64,000 nucleotides of DNA from Erinaceus europaeus (Eukaryota; Chordata; Mammalia; Eulipotyphla; Erinaceidae), in assembly GCF_950295315.1 (NCBI RefSeq), contig NC_080181.1:38283375-38347374 (forward strand). Direction: 5' to 3'. The translations under genes were made by a program, and so were the position numbers. Within the stretch, counting starts at the first letter, position 1, and each line of letters begins with the position of its first letter. This document shows, piece after piece, positions 31,601-41,998 of the stretch. A model generated the notes under the pieces. The model did not search any database, was not told the origin of the DNA, and was given only the letters and a program-made list of their open reading frames with translations.

Positions 31601-32475
31601 CTTTAGCTGTGTCCCAAATATTTTGATAGGTTGTGTCTTCATTTCCATTTGTTTCCAGGAACATTTGAATTTCTTGCTTGAGTGAGTCTCTGACCCAGTG
31701 GTTCTTAAGGAGTATGTTGTTTAGTTTCCAAATTCTGTGTCTTTTAATAATTTTCTGTTTGTTGTTAAATGTTAGTTTTACTCCACTGTGGTCTGAGAAG
31801 ATACTTGGGATGATTTCAATGCTCTTGAATTTATTGATGCTGTCTTTGTGGCCTAACATGTGGTCTATCCTTGAGTATGTGTTGTGTGGATTTGAAAATA
31901 ATGTGTATTCCAGTTTTTTGGGGTGAAGGAGTCTGAAAATGTCCAAGAGTTCTAGTCTGTCAATCTCTTCATTCAATTCTCTTGTATCTTTACTGTTTCT
32001 CTGCTTTGTTGATCTGTCTAAGTGTGAGAGTGGGGTATTGAAATCTCCCACTATTATTGTTTTACTATTGATGTATTTTTGAAATTCGTTCAGTAGGTGC
32101 TTGATGTATTTAGATGGTCCCTCATTGGGTGCATAGATTATTAATAATTGTTAAGTCTTCTTGGCTGATTGATCCTCTAATCATTATGTAATGTCCTTGC
32201 CTATCTTTTATTACTTTATTTAATTTAAAATCTATCGTGTCTGAGATGAGAATGGCTGTTCCTGCCCTTTTTTGTGGTCAGTTAGCCTGTATGATAATTT
32301 TCCATCCTTTCACTTTAAGTCTGTGTTTATCTTGTTGTGACAGATGGGATTCTTGCAAGCAGCATATGGTTGGGTTATGTTTTCTGATCCATCCCCCCAC
32401 CCTGTGCCTTTTGACGGGTGAGTTTAAGCCATTGACGTTTATTGATATTATGGATTTAATGTATTGTAATGCCAT
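28675..32475 (-). pseudogene. L1 ORF2 (endonuclease-reverse transcriptase), broken
   Basis: Encodes, in pieces, the ORF2 protein that nicks target DNA and copies L1 RNA. 32475-32278 holds the start of the apurinic-type endonuclease ('NVNGLNSPVKRHRV', 'CCLQESHLS'). 32051-30384 (555 codons) begins with 'MGDFNTPLS' and carries reverse-transcriptase blocks '[15 protein letters not shown]', '[17 protein letters not shown]' and '[14 protein letters not shown]'. The catalytic 'LFADDM' follows an in-frame TGA at 30384-30386. 29890-29009 and 28929-28675 hold the C-terminus. Frame changes lie at about 32278-32051, 29890-29820 and 28929-29009. Total span, about 1,265 codons, is near the usual length, so decay is modest. 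Confidence 0.93.
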
Positions 32476-32634
32476 TGTTCAAAAAGAAAATTTGTTTGCT
32501 CTGATATATTGCCAGTATTTTAGTGATGTTCTTGTGTATAAGAGGTCTTTTAGAACCTCTTTCACGGCCAGTTTAGTGATGGTTGCCTCCCTTAACTGTT
32601 GTTTGTCTAAGAAGGTTTTGATCCCTCCATCTAG

Positions 32635-33450
32635 TTAGAATGAAAGTCTAGCAGGATATATTATCCTTGGTTGAAACCCTTTTTCATTCAGGGCTCGATA
32701 GATATCTTGCCATTCTCTTCTGGCTTTTAGAGTTTGAGTGGAGATGTCTGCAGATAATCTTATGGGTTTTCCCTTGTATGTGACTTTTTGTTTCTCTCTT
32801 GCAGCCTTTAGGATCCTTTCTTTATCCTTACTTCTTCTCATTGTGACTATGATGTGTCTTGGTGTCTTCAGGTCTCGGTTGATTCTGTTTGGTACTCTCT
32901 GGGCCTCTTGAATCTTGATGTCCTTTCTGTTATTCAGGTCTGGGAAGTTTTCTTCTATTATTTCCTTTAGAATGTTTGCTTCCCCTTCCTGTCTTTCTTC
33001 CTCTGGCAGGCCAATTATACGAATGTTACTTCTTTTGAGATCATCCCATACGTCTCTGTTGTTGTTTTCAGTGTCTCTCAATCTCTTTTAAAGCTCTTTC
33101 ACCTCTTTCTTTGTTTTCTCTAACTCATCCTCTGTGTGACTAATTCTGTTTTCTGCTTCTGTTAGTCTGCTTTCCCTTGCCTCAGCTTCTTTCTTAATTA
33201 CAGCTATTTCAGCTTTCAGTTCTCTAATTACCTCAAGATAATCAGTATTTTTCTTGGGGGTCTCAACTGTTGTTTCCCTAATACTGCCATTCAGTTCCTC
33301 CAATGTTGTTTTCATTTCTGTGATTAATAAGTTTATTATTGCTTGCATACTTTTCTTATCTTTGGTTACTTTTGGCTGATTTTCAGTTTCTTCTGGGCTC
33401 CTGTCTGCATTCATTGGAGTAGCAGTTTTATTTGTTTTTGATCTACCCAT
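32635..33450 (-). pseudogene. L1 ORF1 (RNA-binding chaperone), one in-frame stop
   Basis: A single frame of 271 codons interrupted only by a TAA at about 33088-33090. The N-terminal part has the coiled-coil composition of ORF1 protein ('EVIRELKAEIAVIKKEAEA', 'TEAENRISHTEDELEKTKK'). The C-terminal part has the conserved RNA-recognition and C-terminal blocks ('LKRSNIRIIGLPEEERQEG', 'PRHIIVTMRRSKDKERILK', 'IRLSADISTQTLKARREW'). The 158-bp gap to ORF2 is normal. One stop in an otherwise open frame suggests a fairly young insertion. Confidence 0.93.
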
Positions 33451-33709
33451 TTTTTTGATTTATGTGTTTCTTTTTTTTAATGCTCTGTTGTTCCTCAGTT
33501 GTTGTGTCTTGAATACAAGTAACACTGTACTAAATACCTTTATGACAATTGCACTCACCAACCTCAGGAATTACAGTAGCAACTGAAGCAAGTATTGAAG
33601 CAGTTTAATCGTTACCAGTTAGTCAAACAATATCTCCAGTCCGTGAAAAAATAGTAACTAAATCCCAGTGAAGAAGAAAGAAAAAAGAAAGAAGGGATAG
33701 CAAGAATAG

Positions 33710-34280
33710 ACATTTATGCAAATCTACTATCCACTGTATATATCCTAAGGAACCCAACACATCCATCCAAAAACATCTGTGTACTCATATGTTCTTGGCA
33801 GCACAATATGTAATAGCCAAAACCTGGAAGCAACCCAGGTGTCCAACAACAGATGAGTGGCTGAGCAAGCTGTGGTATATATACACAATGGAGTACTACT
33901 CAGCTGTAAAAAATGGTGACTTCACCGTTTTCAGCTGATCTTGGATGGACCTTGAAATAATCATGTTGATTGAAATAAATCAGAAACAGAAGGATGAATA
34001 TGAGATGATCTCGCTCTCAAGCCGAAGTTGAAAAACAAGATTAGAAAAGAAAACACAAGTCGAACCTGAAATGGAATTGGAGTATTACACCAAAGTAAAA
34101 GACTCTGGGGTGGGTGGGTGGGTGGGGAAAATACAGGTCCATGAAAGATGATGAATGACATAGTGGGGTTGTATTGTTAAATGGGAATCTGGGGAATGTT
34201 ATACATGTACAAACTATTGTATTTACTGTTGAATGTAAAACATTAATTCCCCAATTAAGAAATTATTTAAAAAAAAAAAA
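33710..34280 (+). mobile_element. 5'-truncated L1 nested in the L1 5' UTR
   Basis: Plus-strand ORF2 terminus: 'gcacaatatgtaatagccaaaacctggaagcaacccaggtgtccaacaacagatgagtgg', 'tatatatacacaatggagtactactcagc'. A short 3' UTR follows with '(gggt)n' and 'gtaaaacattaattccccaattaag', ending in a poly-A run at about 34268. It belongs to a lineage with a 3' UTR of about 250 bases, lacking the long module. Flanks are A/G-rich, so the target duplication is unclear. The host 5' UTR resumes to the right and reaches 34474. Confidence 0.85.
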
Positions 34281-34474
34281 GGAAGAAAAAAATTTTTTCC
34301 CCTTTTTTCCTACTCTAATTCTTAACCCAAATTAAGTTATAGTCACCTCCTTGGTGTCACCGCTAGGACCCCTTATTAGCTGGTCTACTAAAGGCAGAAA
34401 ATCCTACCGTTTCCAGGAGATGTGGTCAGAGCTCAGTCACTAGCAGCTTCTCAGTCCACCATCTTCCGGGAACT

Positions 34475-34490
34475 CAATTCACTCTATTTT
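34475..34490. repeat. Target-site duplication of the full-length L1, right copy
   Basis: Exact match to 26861-26876. Sequence beyond, to 34585, is plain spacer. Confidence 0.9.
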
Positions 34491-34591
34491 AATTTTTGTA
34501 AATAGTCCAGGCATACAATAATAAGAAAAGATATTGGATAGCTCTCTATGAATTACCCAGCTAATTTGAAAAGAAAAACTAAATATAACCC

Positions 34592-34966
34592 TGTCAGTCA
34601 AAGTTCAGGGCACCAGTATGCTGGGCTGGCTTCGCGGCAGGAGACAGACGACCAGGGACACATGGCTGAGCAGAGAAGCAGTATTTCTTTATTCATGAGC
34701 CAAGGATTCAAAAAACTAATCTAATATAATCATAACACAATTCTGTCTTGCCTCTCTCTCTTCCGGCGGCAGAGTCAGGAACCAAGGAATTAGGATAGGG
34801 GAGGGGAGAAGGCAGAAGCGCAAAAAGGCAAGGACTAAACCAAAATCTCCCAGAGGCAGGGGGAGTGAGACCAAACCAATGTAATAGAATGACCATGTAA
34901 ATAGACCACAACATCAAGCAATGTAACAGAAGGGATCCCAGAAGAAGAACTAGAAGCATACCAACA
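34592..34966 (-). mobile_element. Solo LTR, ERVK/IAP-like family, TAACCC target duplication
   Basis: 375 bp with termini TGTTGG...GACTGACA (own orientation), flanked by TAACCC at 34586-34591 and 34967-34972. On the minus strand 'catgaataaagaaatactgcttctctgctcagccatgtgtccc' gives the polyadenylation signal and R/U5 that recur at 52555, 53132 and 63372. U3 contains 'ctattacattggtttggtctcactccccctgcctctggg'. Confidence 0.88.
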
Positions 34967-34972
34967 TAACCC

Positions 34973-36270
34973 ATTTTTTTCTGTGTCCTTCCCAATAACA
35001 CTACCCCTCCTTCACAAGAAGCAATTACAAATGTAGCTATGATGTATTTGCTGTACCTTATATAATCAAACTACCCCTTGTCATTATTGCCTGGCAGGAA
35101 TCTTGGATCCTGTCTCATTGACTCTGTAGTGCTTTGCTTGAGCAAGAGTGGGAGTGTGAGTGGGAGCCCTGTAGACCCTTCCTCTCTGAGGTGGTGAGTG
35201 ACAGACACCTACTGAGTCTGTCCTTGATACCAGACAATTTCCTAGGCACCTGTCTCACTGGTGTGTTTCTTCCAAGTGGCAGAGAGTCGACTAAATTAGT
35301 ATATCAGGCAGAGGTGACTTCTGTGAAGAAAATGTCTCAGCACATTTAGGTAAGCGAGCTGGAAAGGAGACATCCAAGCAAGAACAGAGAGGGGTCAGCT
35401 GTGGTGAGCCATAGAGAAAGAACTCAGGAAGTGGGACCTCTAGGCAGGGACACATTAGGGTGTTCTTGTTTCAGGAGAGTGATTAGGAGAAGAAGAATTG
35501 AGGTCTGAACCTGCAGGACTAACGGAAGTACTCAAGTATTTTCTTTGTTGGACAAAAAGGTTAGAAAAATGACCAGGGGTGTTGAAAGAAGGCAGTGATG
35601 CTCCATATGTTCTCAGGGGAAAAAAAGTCTCCATTGCTGTGTCACAGACAAAACTCAAGACAGATAGGGAGATGGAGTTATTGCAGTGGCAGAGCACTCC
35701 ATCAAAAAAGATCCAGGTGTCTCAGAAATTCAGTCTTTGGGAGAAGAGTGGATAAGTTTGCATAGGGAAGTTTGCCATTGCAATTGTTTTTGTGAATGGG
35801 GTTATCTTGGACTGAACAGGGAATGCTTTATTCCCTTTCCTTGGTTACTACCAGGGGATTGTTCTGATATGAGCTAATCAATAATGAGAAACAGCTTTAA
35901 TCTTCACTAATTAATCAAGAAATGAAAGCCTAGGAGGCTGCCATCTTGTCATCATGGGGTACCAGGTTATTCTGTTTTAATAGAATGATGAACATAAGCA
36001 GCAGAGTCACCAGGGTCACAAGACATTGGTGGGAAGGAGACTTTACTTACAGAGAGAAGAAACTCAGTGCCTGCACATGCACTGGTCTTCCTCAACTAGT
36101 GGTCCCTTCAGATAGTGGACACAGGGTCACAGATTTTATGTCTCCTCTTCTGCTGAAGCTGAAGCTCCTTGTTATGGAGGAAGATGTACTTGTGGGATGC
36201 CTAGGTGCTTTCTGACACACCTGCTAAAGCAGAAGAGCAAAGCTTACTGGGTACATAGCACAAGGAGCTG
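34973..36270. other. Unique sequence, nothing recognised
   Basis: 1.3 kb with no repeat I can name and no frame above 90 codons with protein-like features. Confidence 0.4.
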
Positions 36271-36452
36271 TTTGTTTTTCTAGATAAAGACAGAGAGAAC
36301 TTGAGAGAGGAGAAGGAGAAAGAAAGGGAGAGTGACAGAGAGACACCTGCAGCCCCGCTTCACACTCATGAAGCTTTCCCCCTGCAGGTTGGGACTAGAT
36401 GCTGGAATCTGGGCCCTTAAGCACAGTAACTAGATGTGACACCTCCTAGCCC
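36271..36452 (-). repeat. EriB SINE
   Basis: 'ttctagataaagacagagagaacttgagagaggagaaggag', 'gacacctgcagccccgcttcacactcatgaagctttccccctgcaggttgggac', ending 'gacacctcctagcccc'. Confidence 0.87.
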
Positions 36453-36589
36453 CTCAGTGAACTTTTTTTTTCAAGAGGAGGAAGTCAGGGATTAGCAACA
36501 TCTTGACACCTGTTTCCATAGATGAGAATATTCTGGTCTAGGCTCTGAAGGGCAGCTGGTTCCCCTACAGGAAACAGAAGAGAAAATTA

Positions 36590-36742
36590 AAAAGACAGGC
36601 AATATAGCACTGGGTAGGTAGAAATATATGGCTATGCAAAAAAGGCTTTCTTGCCTGAGGCACAAAATGTCCCCAAGTTCAATCCTCAGTTCCTCCATAA
36701 ACCAGAGTTGAGTAGTGCTCCTGTAAAAACAAACAAAACAGT
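36590..36742 (+). repeat. EriC SINE
   Basis: 'gacaggcaatatagcactgggtagg', 'ggctatgcaaaaaaggctttcttgcctgaggcacaaaatgtccccaagttcaatcc', 'cataaaccagagttgagtagtgctcctgtaaaaacaaac'. Confidence 0.78.
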
Positions 36743-36959
36743 CAATATAAACTCAGCATAACTTGTGGAAATAAATAATTTTTGTCTCTCCCTTCCTTTT
36801 CCAGTCTCAGGTGGCTCTGGGACTCTATCTGGTTCTCAGGTTCAAAACACAGCCCTGCTGAGGGCAACTTTTCCCTACCTTCCTTAGTTTTCTGGATTTA
36901 TCCCCTGTATCTGTGAGTCTTCCTTTTCCCTATAGAACATCTATTATCTACTCTTTATC

Positions 36960-37150
36960 ACACCAGGGATACTTCTGAGGTTCACTCCTAGTGGACTTTT
37001 ATTTTTTTTTTAATGGAGGGATGGTGAGAAAAGGAAGGGAGAGAAGGTGAGAGGGAGAGGAGAGAGGGAAATCAGAGAGGAGAGCCACCAAAGCACTGCT
37101 TCACCAGTCATGAGGTGGTTAGCCTCCATGAAAGTGCTTCCACATGGTGG
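36960..37150 (-). repeat. EriB-like SINE with 3' extension, diverged
   Basis: 'caccagggatacttctgaggttcactcctagtgg' extension, purine-rich body, 'caccaaagcactgcttcaccagtcatgaggtggttagcctccatg'. Confidence 0.65.
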
Positions 37151-37830
37151 CCAGGTGTATGGAAATTGTGAGGATGTGGTAGAGCCTGGCAGGGCTTGAC
37201 CTGAGGGTTGTGTCTATCCTGTTAGTCTCTCTCTCTATGGAAAGGTTGAGCAAGGGGGGACACAGGAACCCCAAAGGATTACCAAGTCATATCAGACTCT
37301 TTGCCTCACAAAACACCCTGCATTTTTCTGCCTCCAGGAGTCTGGCATTCCTTGAAACATTAAACCAGCTCCCCCTGTCCCACCCTGCATTCTTTGATAC
37401 TATGGCCCATTCTTTTATTATCTATATATCAATCTTCTACTTTGTCTAACAAATGACTTAAGGCCTCCACCCTATTCCCCCACCCATTATGCTCATTTAA
37501 TATATTCTTTTTCTACTCTCAAGCCCGAAGGGTATTACTAATCCTACCAGTTTAACCCCTAGCAACAGATGCTAAGAAAGCCCCTACCATTCCCAGTCCC
37601 TTTCACCTTTCTCCACCCCTTTCCTAACCATGTATGGTATTGTCAAGCCACTTCCTTTTCTGATTTGTCTATTCCCTTTTCTGGCTGGAGAGGGAGGCAG
37701 GCAGACCGTGAGCCTGACGCCAGCCATTGCAGTTTGCACCACTCGGCTTAACCAGGTGTGCTATTGCCCGTCTCTGGGGTGCTTGGATGAATAAAGATTT
37801 GAATTGCCTTGCTGCCACAAGCTTGGCTCC
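37151..37830 (+). mobile_element. Possible LTR or old polyadenylated repeat (uncertain)
   Basis: The 3' part 'cttaaccaggtgtgctattgcccgtctctggggtgcttggatgaataaagatttgaattgccttgctgcc' has AATAAA at about 37788 followed by 40 bases that could be R/U5. It merges with a SINE-like head 'gcttaaccaggtgtgctattgcccg'. No termini or duplication located. Confidence 0.25.
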
Positions 37831-37838
37831 TGGGTCAT

Positions 37839-37970
37839 ATATCTCTCTCTCTCTCTCTCATGTGCGCGCGTTGCTAGCCTGACAGGCAGGGGCTCGAACC
37901 GAGGTCCTTCTCACACAGGATAAAGTTTGTACACTATTAGATGAGTTATCCCCTGGTCTCTCATCCTGCT
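37839..37970 (-). repeat. (TC)n run plus SINE head fragment
   Basis: 'tctctctctctctctctc' followed by 'gcctgacaggcaggggctcgaaccgaggtccttctcacac', resembling the tRNA-like head of a minus-strand SINE. Confidence 0.5.
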
Positions 37971-38044
37971 TTTGTTTACTTTAGAGTCTACATCTCCTCT
38001 ACATTCCTTACATTAAATATCTTTTCAGTTTCTTTTAAACCACT

Positions 38045-38384
38045 TCCCTCCTAGGTGTACAACAATAGATTAGGGGCTAAGAAAGTTGTGGTATATAGAC
38101 ACAACAGAATACTGCTCAACTATTAAGAATGAGGAGTTCACTGTCTTTACCTCATCTTGGATGGAGCTTGAAGGAACCATGCTAAGTGATATAAGGCAGA
38201 AAAAGGATGATCTCACTTGTGAACAGAAATTGAGAAATAAGAGGAGAGGGGGAAAACAAAGTAGAACTTGAACTTGGTTTGGTGTATTGCACCAAAATAA
38301 AGGACTCAGGTGAGTTGAGAAGGGTGGAAGGAGACTGGGAAAGGGGCTTTCAGGTCCTGGAACTAGGATGGGGATAAGAGTGGT
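38045..38384 (+). mobile_element. L1 3' end fragment, short-3'-UTR lineage
   Basis: 'taagaaagttgtggtatatagacacaacagaatactgctcaac', 'ttcactgtctttacctcatcttggatggagcttgaagg', 'gtattgcaccaaaataaaggactcagg'. It closely parallels 33840-34110. It lies immediately upstream of the second L1 at 38385. Confidence 0.82.
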
Positions 38385-39208
38385 TTGCAGAAGGCTAAAA
38401 CAAAAACAAATCAATTGGACTATATCAAATTGAAGAGCTTAAGCACAGACAAAAAACCATCACTCAAAGAGACCCCTCACAGAATGGGAGAAGATCTTCA
38501 CATACCATACATTAGACAAGAGACTAGGAACCAAATATATAAAGGGCTCACCAAACTCAGAAACATAAAAGCAAATGACCCCATCCAAAAATGGGCAGAG
38601 GATATGAACAGAACATTCACTTCAGAAGAGATCGAAAAGGCTAACAAACATGAAAAATTGCTCCAAGTCACTGATTGTCAGAGAAATTCAAATAAAGACA
38701 GCAATGAGATACCACCTCACCCCTGTGAGAATGGCATACTTATGATAAAAAAGAACAGCAGCAACAAATGCTAGAGAGGCTAGGGGGTCAAAGGATCCCT
38801 TCTGCACTGATGGTGGGACTGTAATTGGTCCAACCTCTGTGGAAAGCAGTCTGGAGAACTCTCACAAGGCTAGACATGGACCTTCCATTTGATCCAGTAA
38901 TTCCTTTCCTAGGGATATACCCGAAGGACTCCATAACACCCACACAAAAAGAAATGTGTACATCTATGTTCATAGCAGCACAATTTGTAATAGCTAAAAC
39001 CTGGAAGCAACCCAGGTGCCCAAAAACAGATGAATGGCTGAGAAAGCTGTGGTATATATACTCAATGGAATACTACACAGCCATGAAGAACAATGAATTC
39101 ACCTTCTCTGACCCATCTTGGATGGAACTAGAAGGAATTATGTTAAGTGAACTAAGTCAGAAAGACAAAAACAAGTATGAATTGATCACACTCATAAACA
39201 GAAGTTGA
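38385..39208 (+). pseudogene. L1 ORF2 C-terminal fragment
   Basis: 38385-38774 encodes a piece including 'TNQLDYIKLKSLSTDKK' and '[19 protein letters not shown]'. After a frame change, 38825-39208 encodes 'LWYIYSMEYYTAMKNNE' and 'MLSELSQKDKNKYELI', the conserved ORF2 terminus. It matches the end of the ORF2 at 28675 on the minus strand with moderate divergence. No reverse-transcriptase core is present. Confidence 0.9.
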
Positions 39209-41826
39209 GAAAGAAGAACAAGAAGATAAACTCAAAGCAGAATTTGACTGAATTTGGAGTAGGACACCAAAGTAAAAATCTCTGGGTTGTGGGAGAGGGT
39301 AGAATTTCAGCTTCACTGGGGGGAGTCGGGTGGGGAGAGAGGATAGGATGGGACACAGTAATTTGGTGGTGGGAATGGTGTTTATGTACACTCTTATTAA
39401 CTTGTAGTCACTTCTTAATTAATATGAGGGGGGACAATTTATTGAATGTCTCAAAATTTTTAATGCACAGACCATAGGCCAAGTCTGACATGTTGACTCT
39501 CTTAAAAGCCTAGACCAGGGAGAACAGAAGCAACTGATGCAACAGCTATATACAAATAATGTCAAAGGACATAAATTATGGTGATGTTGTGTATGGTACA
39601 CAATCCTAGCAAAGGGATTTTTCAAAGTTAACTCAGTTGCCAAATAATGTGTTTATAGCAATAACTATCTATTGTCTTCTTAAACCCTAAGACAGCAGGA
39701 ACCTCCTGCTTCCTCTGTAGAACCTATATTTCCCCCAATCCTAGAACCTCTGGGGGGGGGCTCACTTTTTTGCTTCCTTCTCTCAATTCATACTAAATGA
39801 TATGGCATCTGCTGATCCCAGCCTAATCAATGCAATAAGTACCACTTCAGCATGGTTCACTTCAGACTATGTCCAGAGACATCAGGAGTGGAATGTCAAC
39901 CCTTCAGCCTCATTACTTTGGCGAGACCTTTCCTTTCCTAGGATTCTCTAATTCCATTCCAGGTGGTTCAATTCCTAACAAAGCCCCAAAACCTAGATAT
40001 AGACCAGTCCCGTTAGATAGAGCATTGAAGGGACTAGATAGCAGTAACTTCATGACAAGCTCCAAAACTGCAGAAATAGAATAGGCCTCAGTTTCTTGAA
40101 AGACAAGTCCCGGAATTAAGGGTGGTTACTAGAAGCTAGAACAATTACTGGAAGCTAGAACAATTACTGGAAACTAGAAGCAGTTTACCAAAAGTGGTAT
40201 GAGGAAAACAAGCAGTTTACCAAGTGGTATAAGGAAAACAAGAAGTTTACCAAAACTGAACTAAAACCTAACAGGAAACTGAAAATTTTGCAAACCCCCT
40301 GATATAACCAAAAACAGCAAGATGTTTGCTCAATGTATTTGGACACTCCTATAAAAGAGGGCCAATTGCTGGGGTCCGAAGTCGGCACCAGGAGCAGCTG
40401 TGTCTGTGTCCGTGACAGTCCCGACCCTAGCCGGCTATCAATAAAGATTCCTTTGCATTTGCATACCTAAAACTGTCTCTTGGTGATCTTTGGATGACCA
40501 CCCCAGTTCAACAGCATATGTTCACATGTATCCATAAATTAGGACAAACTATATACCTGAAATCAAAAGTACACAACTGTCTGGAGTGAGTCAGTATAAA
40601 GTTTATAATCAAATAGTGTCTATTTAGACTTAGATATCCTCCTCACCTACTTCCTATTATACTTTCCCTCACTCACTCCAAATATAACCTTATCAAAGCA
40701 AGGACTGCAAAAGTTGAATAAGAGCAAGAGACTGGCATCCTTTAATAATGACTCCTTAGTCACTATAAGGCCACTTCATCAGCTGGGGCCCTAGTCAGGG
40801 AGTCCTGAGATTCCCAGGCAGACATGATGGGCCTAGACCTTGGATAAATCCCTCTCCCCAATCTTACCAGTCATCTCTATCAGGAACAAGACAATAAACC
40901 CCTCTGTGAGGCCCCATAGGACCTTGCCCTCAACTTGAATCAATAATGGTAGAGAATATTCCATCCTCCAAAGGGAGGCTGGACAACATATTCTATGCTA
41001 CACCTGAGAAAGATGGGTCTTGATATTGGGGCAGCTTGGAATGTTCCTACTCATGATCACAGAATATGAGCTCATATCTACAGGGATGCATAGGTCACAT
41101 AGGCTCCTAAGCTGAATATGGGCCCCAGATCACATCAAATCAATGGGGCTTATAGTCAACAATATTTCTACACCTTTCCCATAGTTGGGAGCTACTCTTT
41201 TCCCTGATCCAGCTTTCTGGTCCTTTTTTCAGCCATGACATCATCTCCCCAGACAATAACTTGGATCCACCTGCATATAATATTTCAGGAAAAAAAAACT
41301 AGTATAGTCATGGGCCCTTTGGAATAACTAAAATATGCCTACTAGCTATGTACAAAAGGGAGACACCCCACTCTTCATCTGCACTATTCCAGCCTTTAGG
41401 TTCATGATTAGTCAACAACTTGTTTGGTTTTTTTTTGTTAACTCTCTTTTCAACCACCAGTTTCCATATGCTATCATGATGCTAACCAGACTTCCCTGGC
41501 CAGACAACCCCACCAATGTGTCCAGGAGCCCTGCTTCCCCAGAGCCCTGCCCTACTAGGGAAAGAGAGAGGCAGGCTGAGATTATAGATTGACCTGTCAA
41601 CACCTATGTTCAGCAGGGAAGCAATTACAGAAGCCAGACCTTCCACCTTCTGCATTCTATAGTGACCTTGGTCCATACTCCCAGAGGGATAAAGAACAGA
41701 AAAGCTATTAGGGGAGGGGATGGTATATGGAGTTCTGGTGGTGGAAATTGTGTGGAGTTGTACCCCTCTTATCCTATGGTTTTGTCTATATTTCCTTTTT
41801 ACAAATAAAAAATAAAAATAAATAAA
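39209..41826 (+). mobile_element. Long L1 3' UTR (split by a solo LTR)
   Basis: In order: a G-rich block 'ggggggagtcgggtggggag', 'ggtgggaatggtgtttatgtacactc', shared middle to 40025, solo LTR, shared middle 40518-40640, a block absent from the minus-strand L1 (40640-41390, but present at 18691-18990, 23205-23480 and partly 58900-59200), and the terminal module 41400-41826. No open frame of interest. Confidence 0.85.
40026..40513 (+). mobile_element. Solo LTR, class I-type, GCAT target duplication
   Basis: 488 bp, TGAAGGG...TTCAACA, flanked by GCAT at 40022-40025 and 40514-40517; a 4-bp duplication is typical of class I (gammaretrovirus-like) elements. U3 holds two sets of direct repeats: 'actagaagctagaacaatt' and variants (40130-40185) and 'gtttaccaa.gtggtataaggaaaacaag' units (40185-40250), like enhancer repeats of gammaretroviral LTRs. 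TATA-like 'ctataaaagagg' lies at about 40348, AATAAA at 40440, and the U5 ends 'accaccccagttcaaca'. Confidence 0.9.
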
Positions 41827-41872
41827 CAAGAAAAGAGTTGTTTGCCGAAAACAGATTTTTACACATTTACCA

Positions 41873-41998
41873 ACAATTATTTAATCCCTCCAATAAAATT
41901 ATTAATCCCTCCAATTATCAATCCCTCCAATTACTAATCCCTCCAATTATTAATCCCCCCAATTATTAATCCCTCCAATTATTAATCCCTCCAATAAA
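41873..41998. repeat. AT-rich minisatellite, about 16-bp unit
   Basis: Around seven copies of AATTATTAATCCCTCC with small variants ('caattatcaatccctcc', 'caattactaatccctcc'). It starts just after the A-rich tail of the L1 ending at 41826, so it may have grown from that tail's flank. Confidence 0.92.

Larger units (their letters stand above)
26877..34474 (-). mobile_element. Full-length LINE-1 with two nested insertions
   Basis: The 7.6-kb interval between the 16-bp duplications reads, on the minus strand: a 5' UTR beginning 'agttcccggaagatggtgg' (34474), ORF1 (33450-32635), ORF2 (32475-28675), a long 3' UTR and an A-rich tail at about 26900-26877. Nested are a plus-strand L1 3' end in the 5' UTR and a solo LTR in the 3' UTR. 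Without these the element is about 6.5 kb. Both reading frames are broken, so this copy is not autonomous. Confidence 0.92.
38385..41826 (+). mobile_element. 5'-truncated L1 with a very long 3' UTR and a nested LTR
   Basis: Begins within ORF2, passes the ORF2 stop at about 39208, then continues 2.6 kb to an A-rich tail ('aaataaaaaataaaaataaataaac'). Removing the nested 488-bp LTR and its duplication leaves a 3' UTR of about 2.1 kb. The first part matches 27800-28674 of the minus-strand L1 and the last part matches all the truncated module copies. Confidence 0.88.

Noticed and set aside
29115..32638. Many plus-strand frames of 60-143 codons across 28.8-32.6 kb
   Set aside because: They are antisense shadows of L1 ORF2 on the minus strand.
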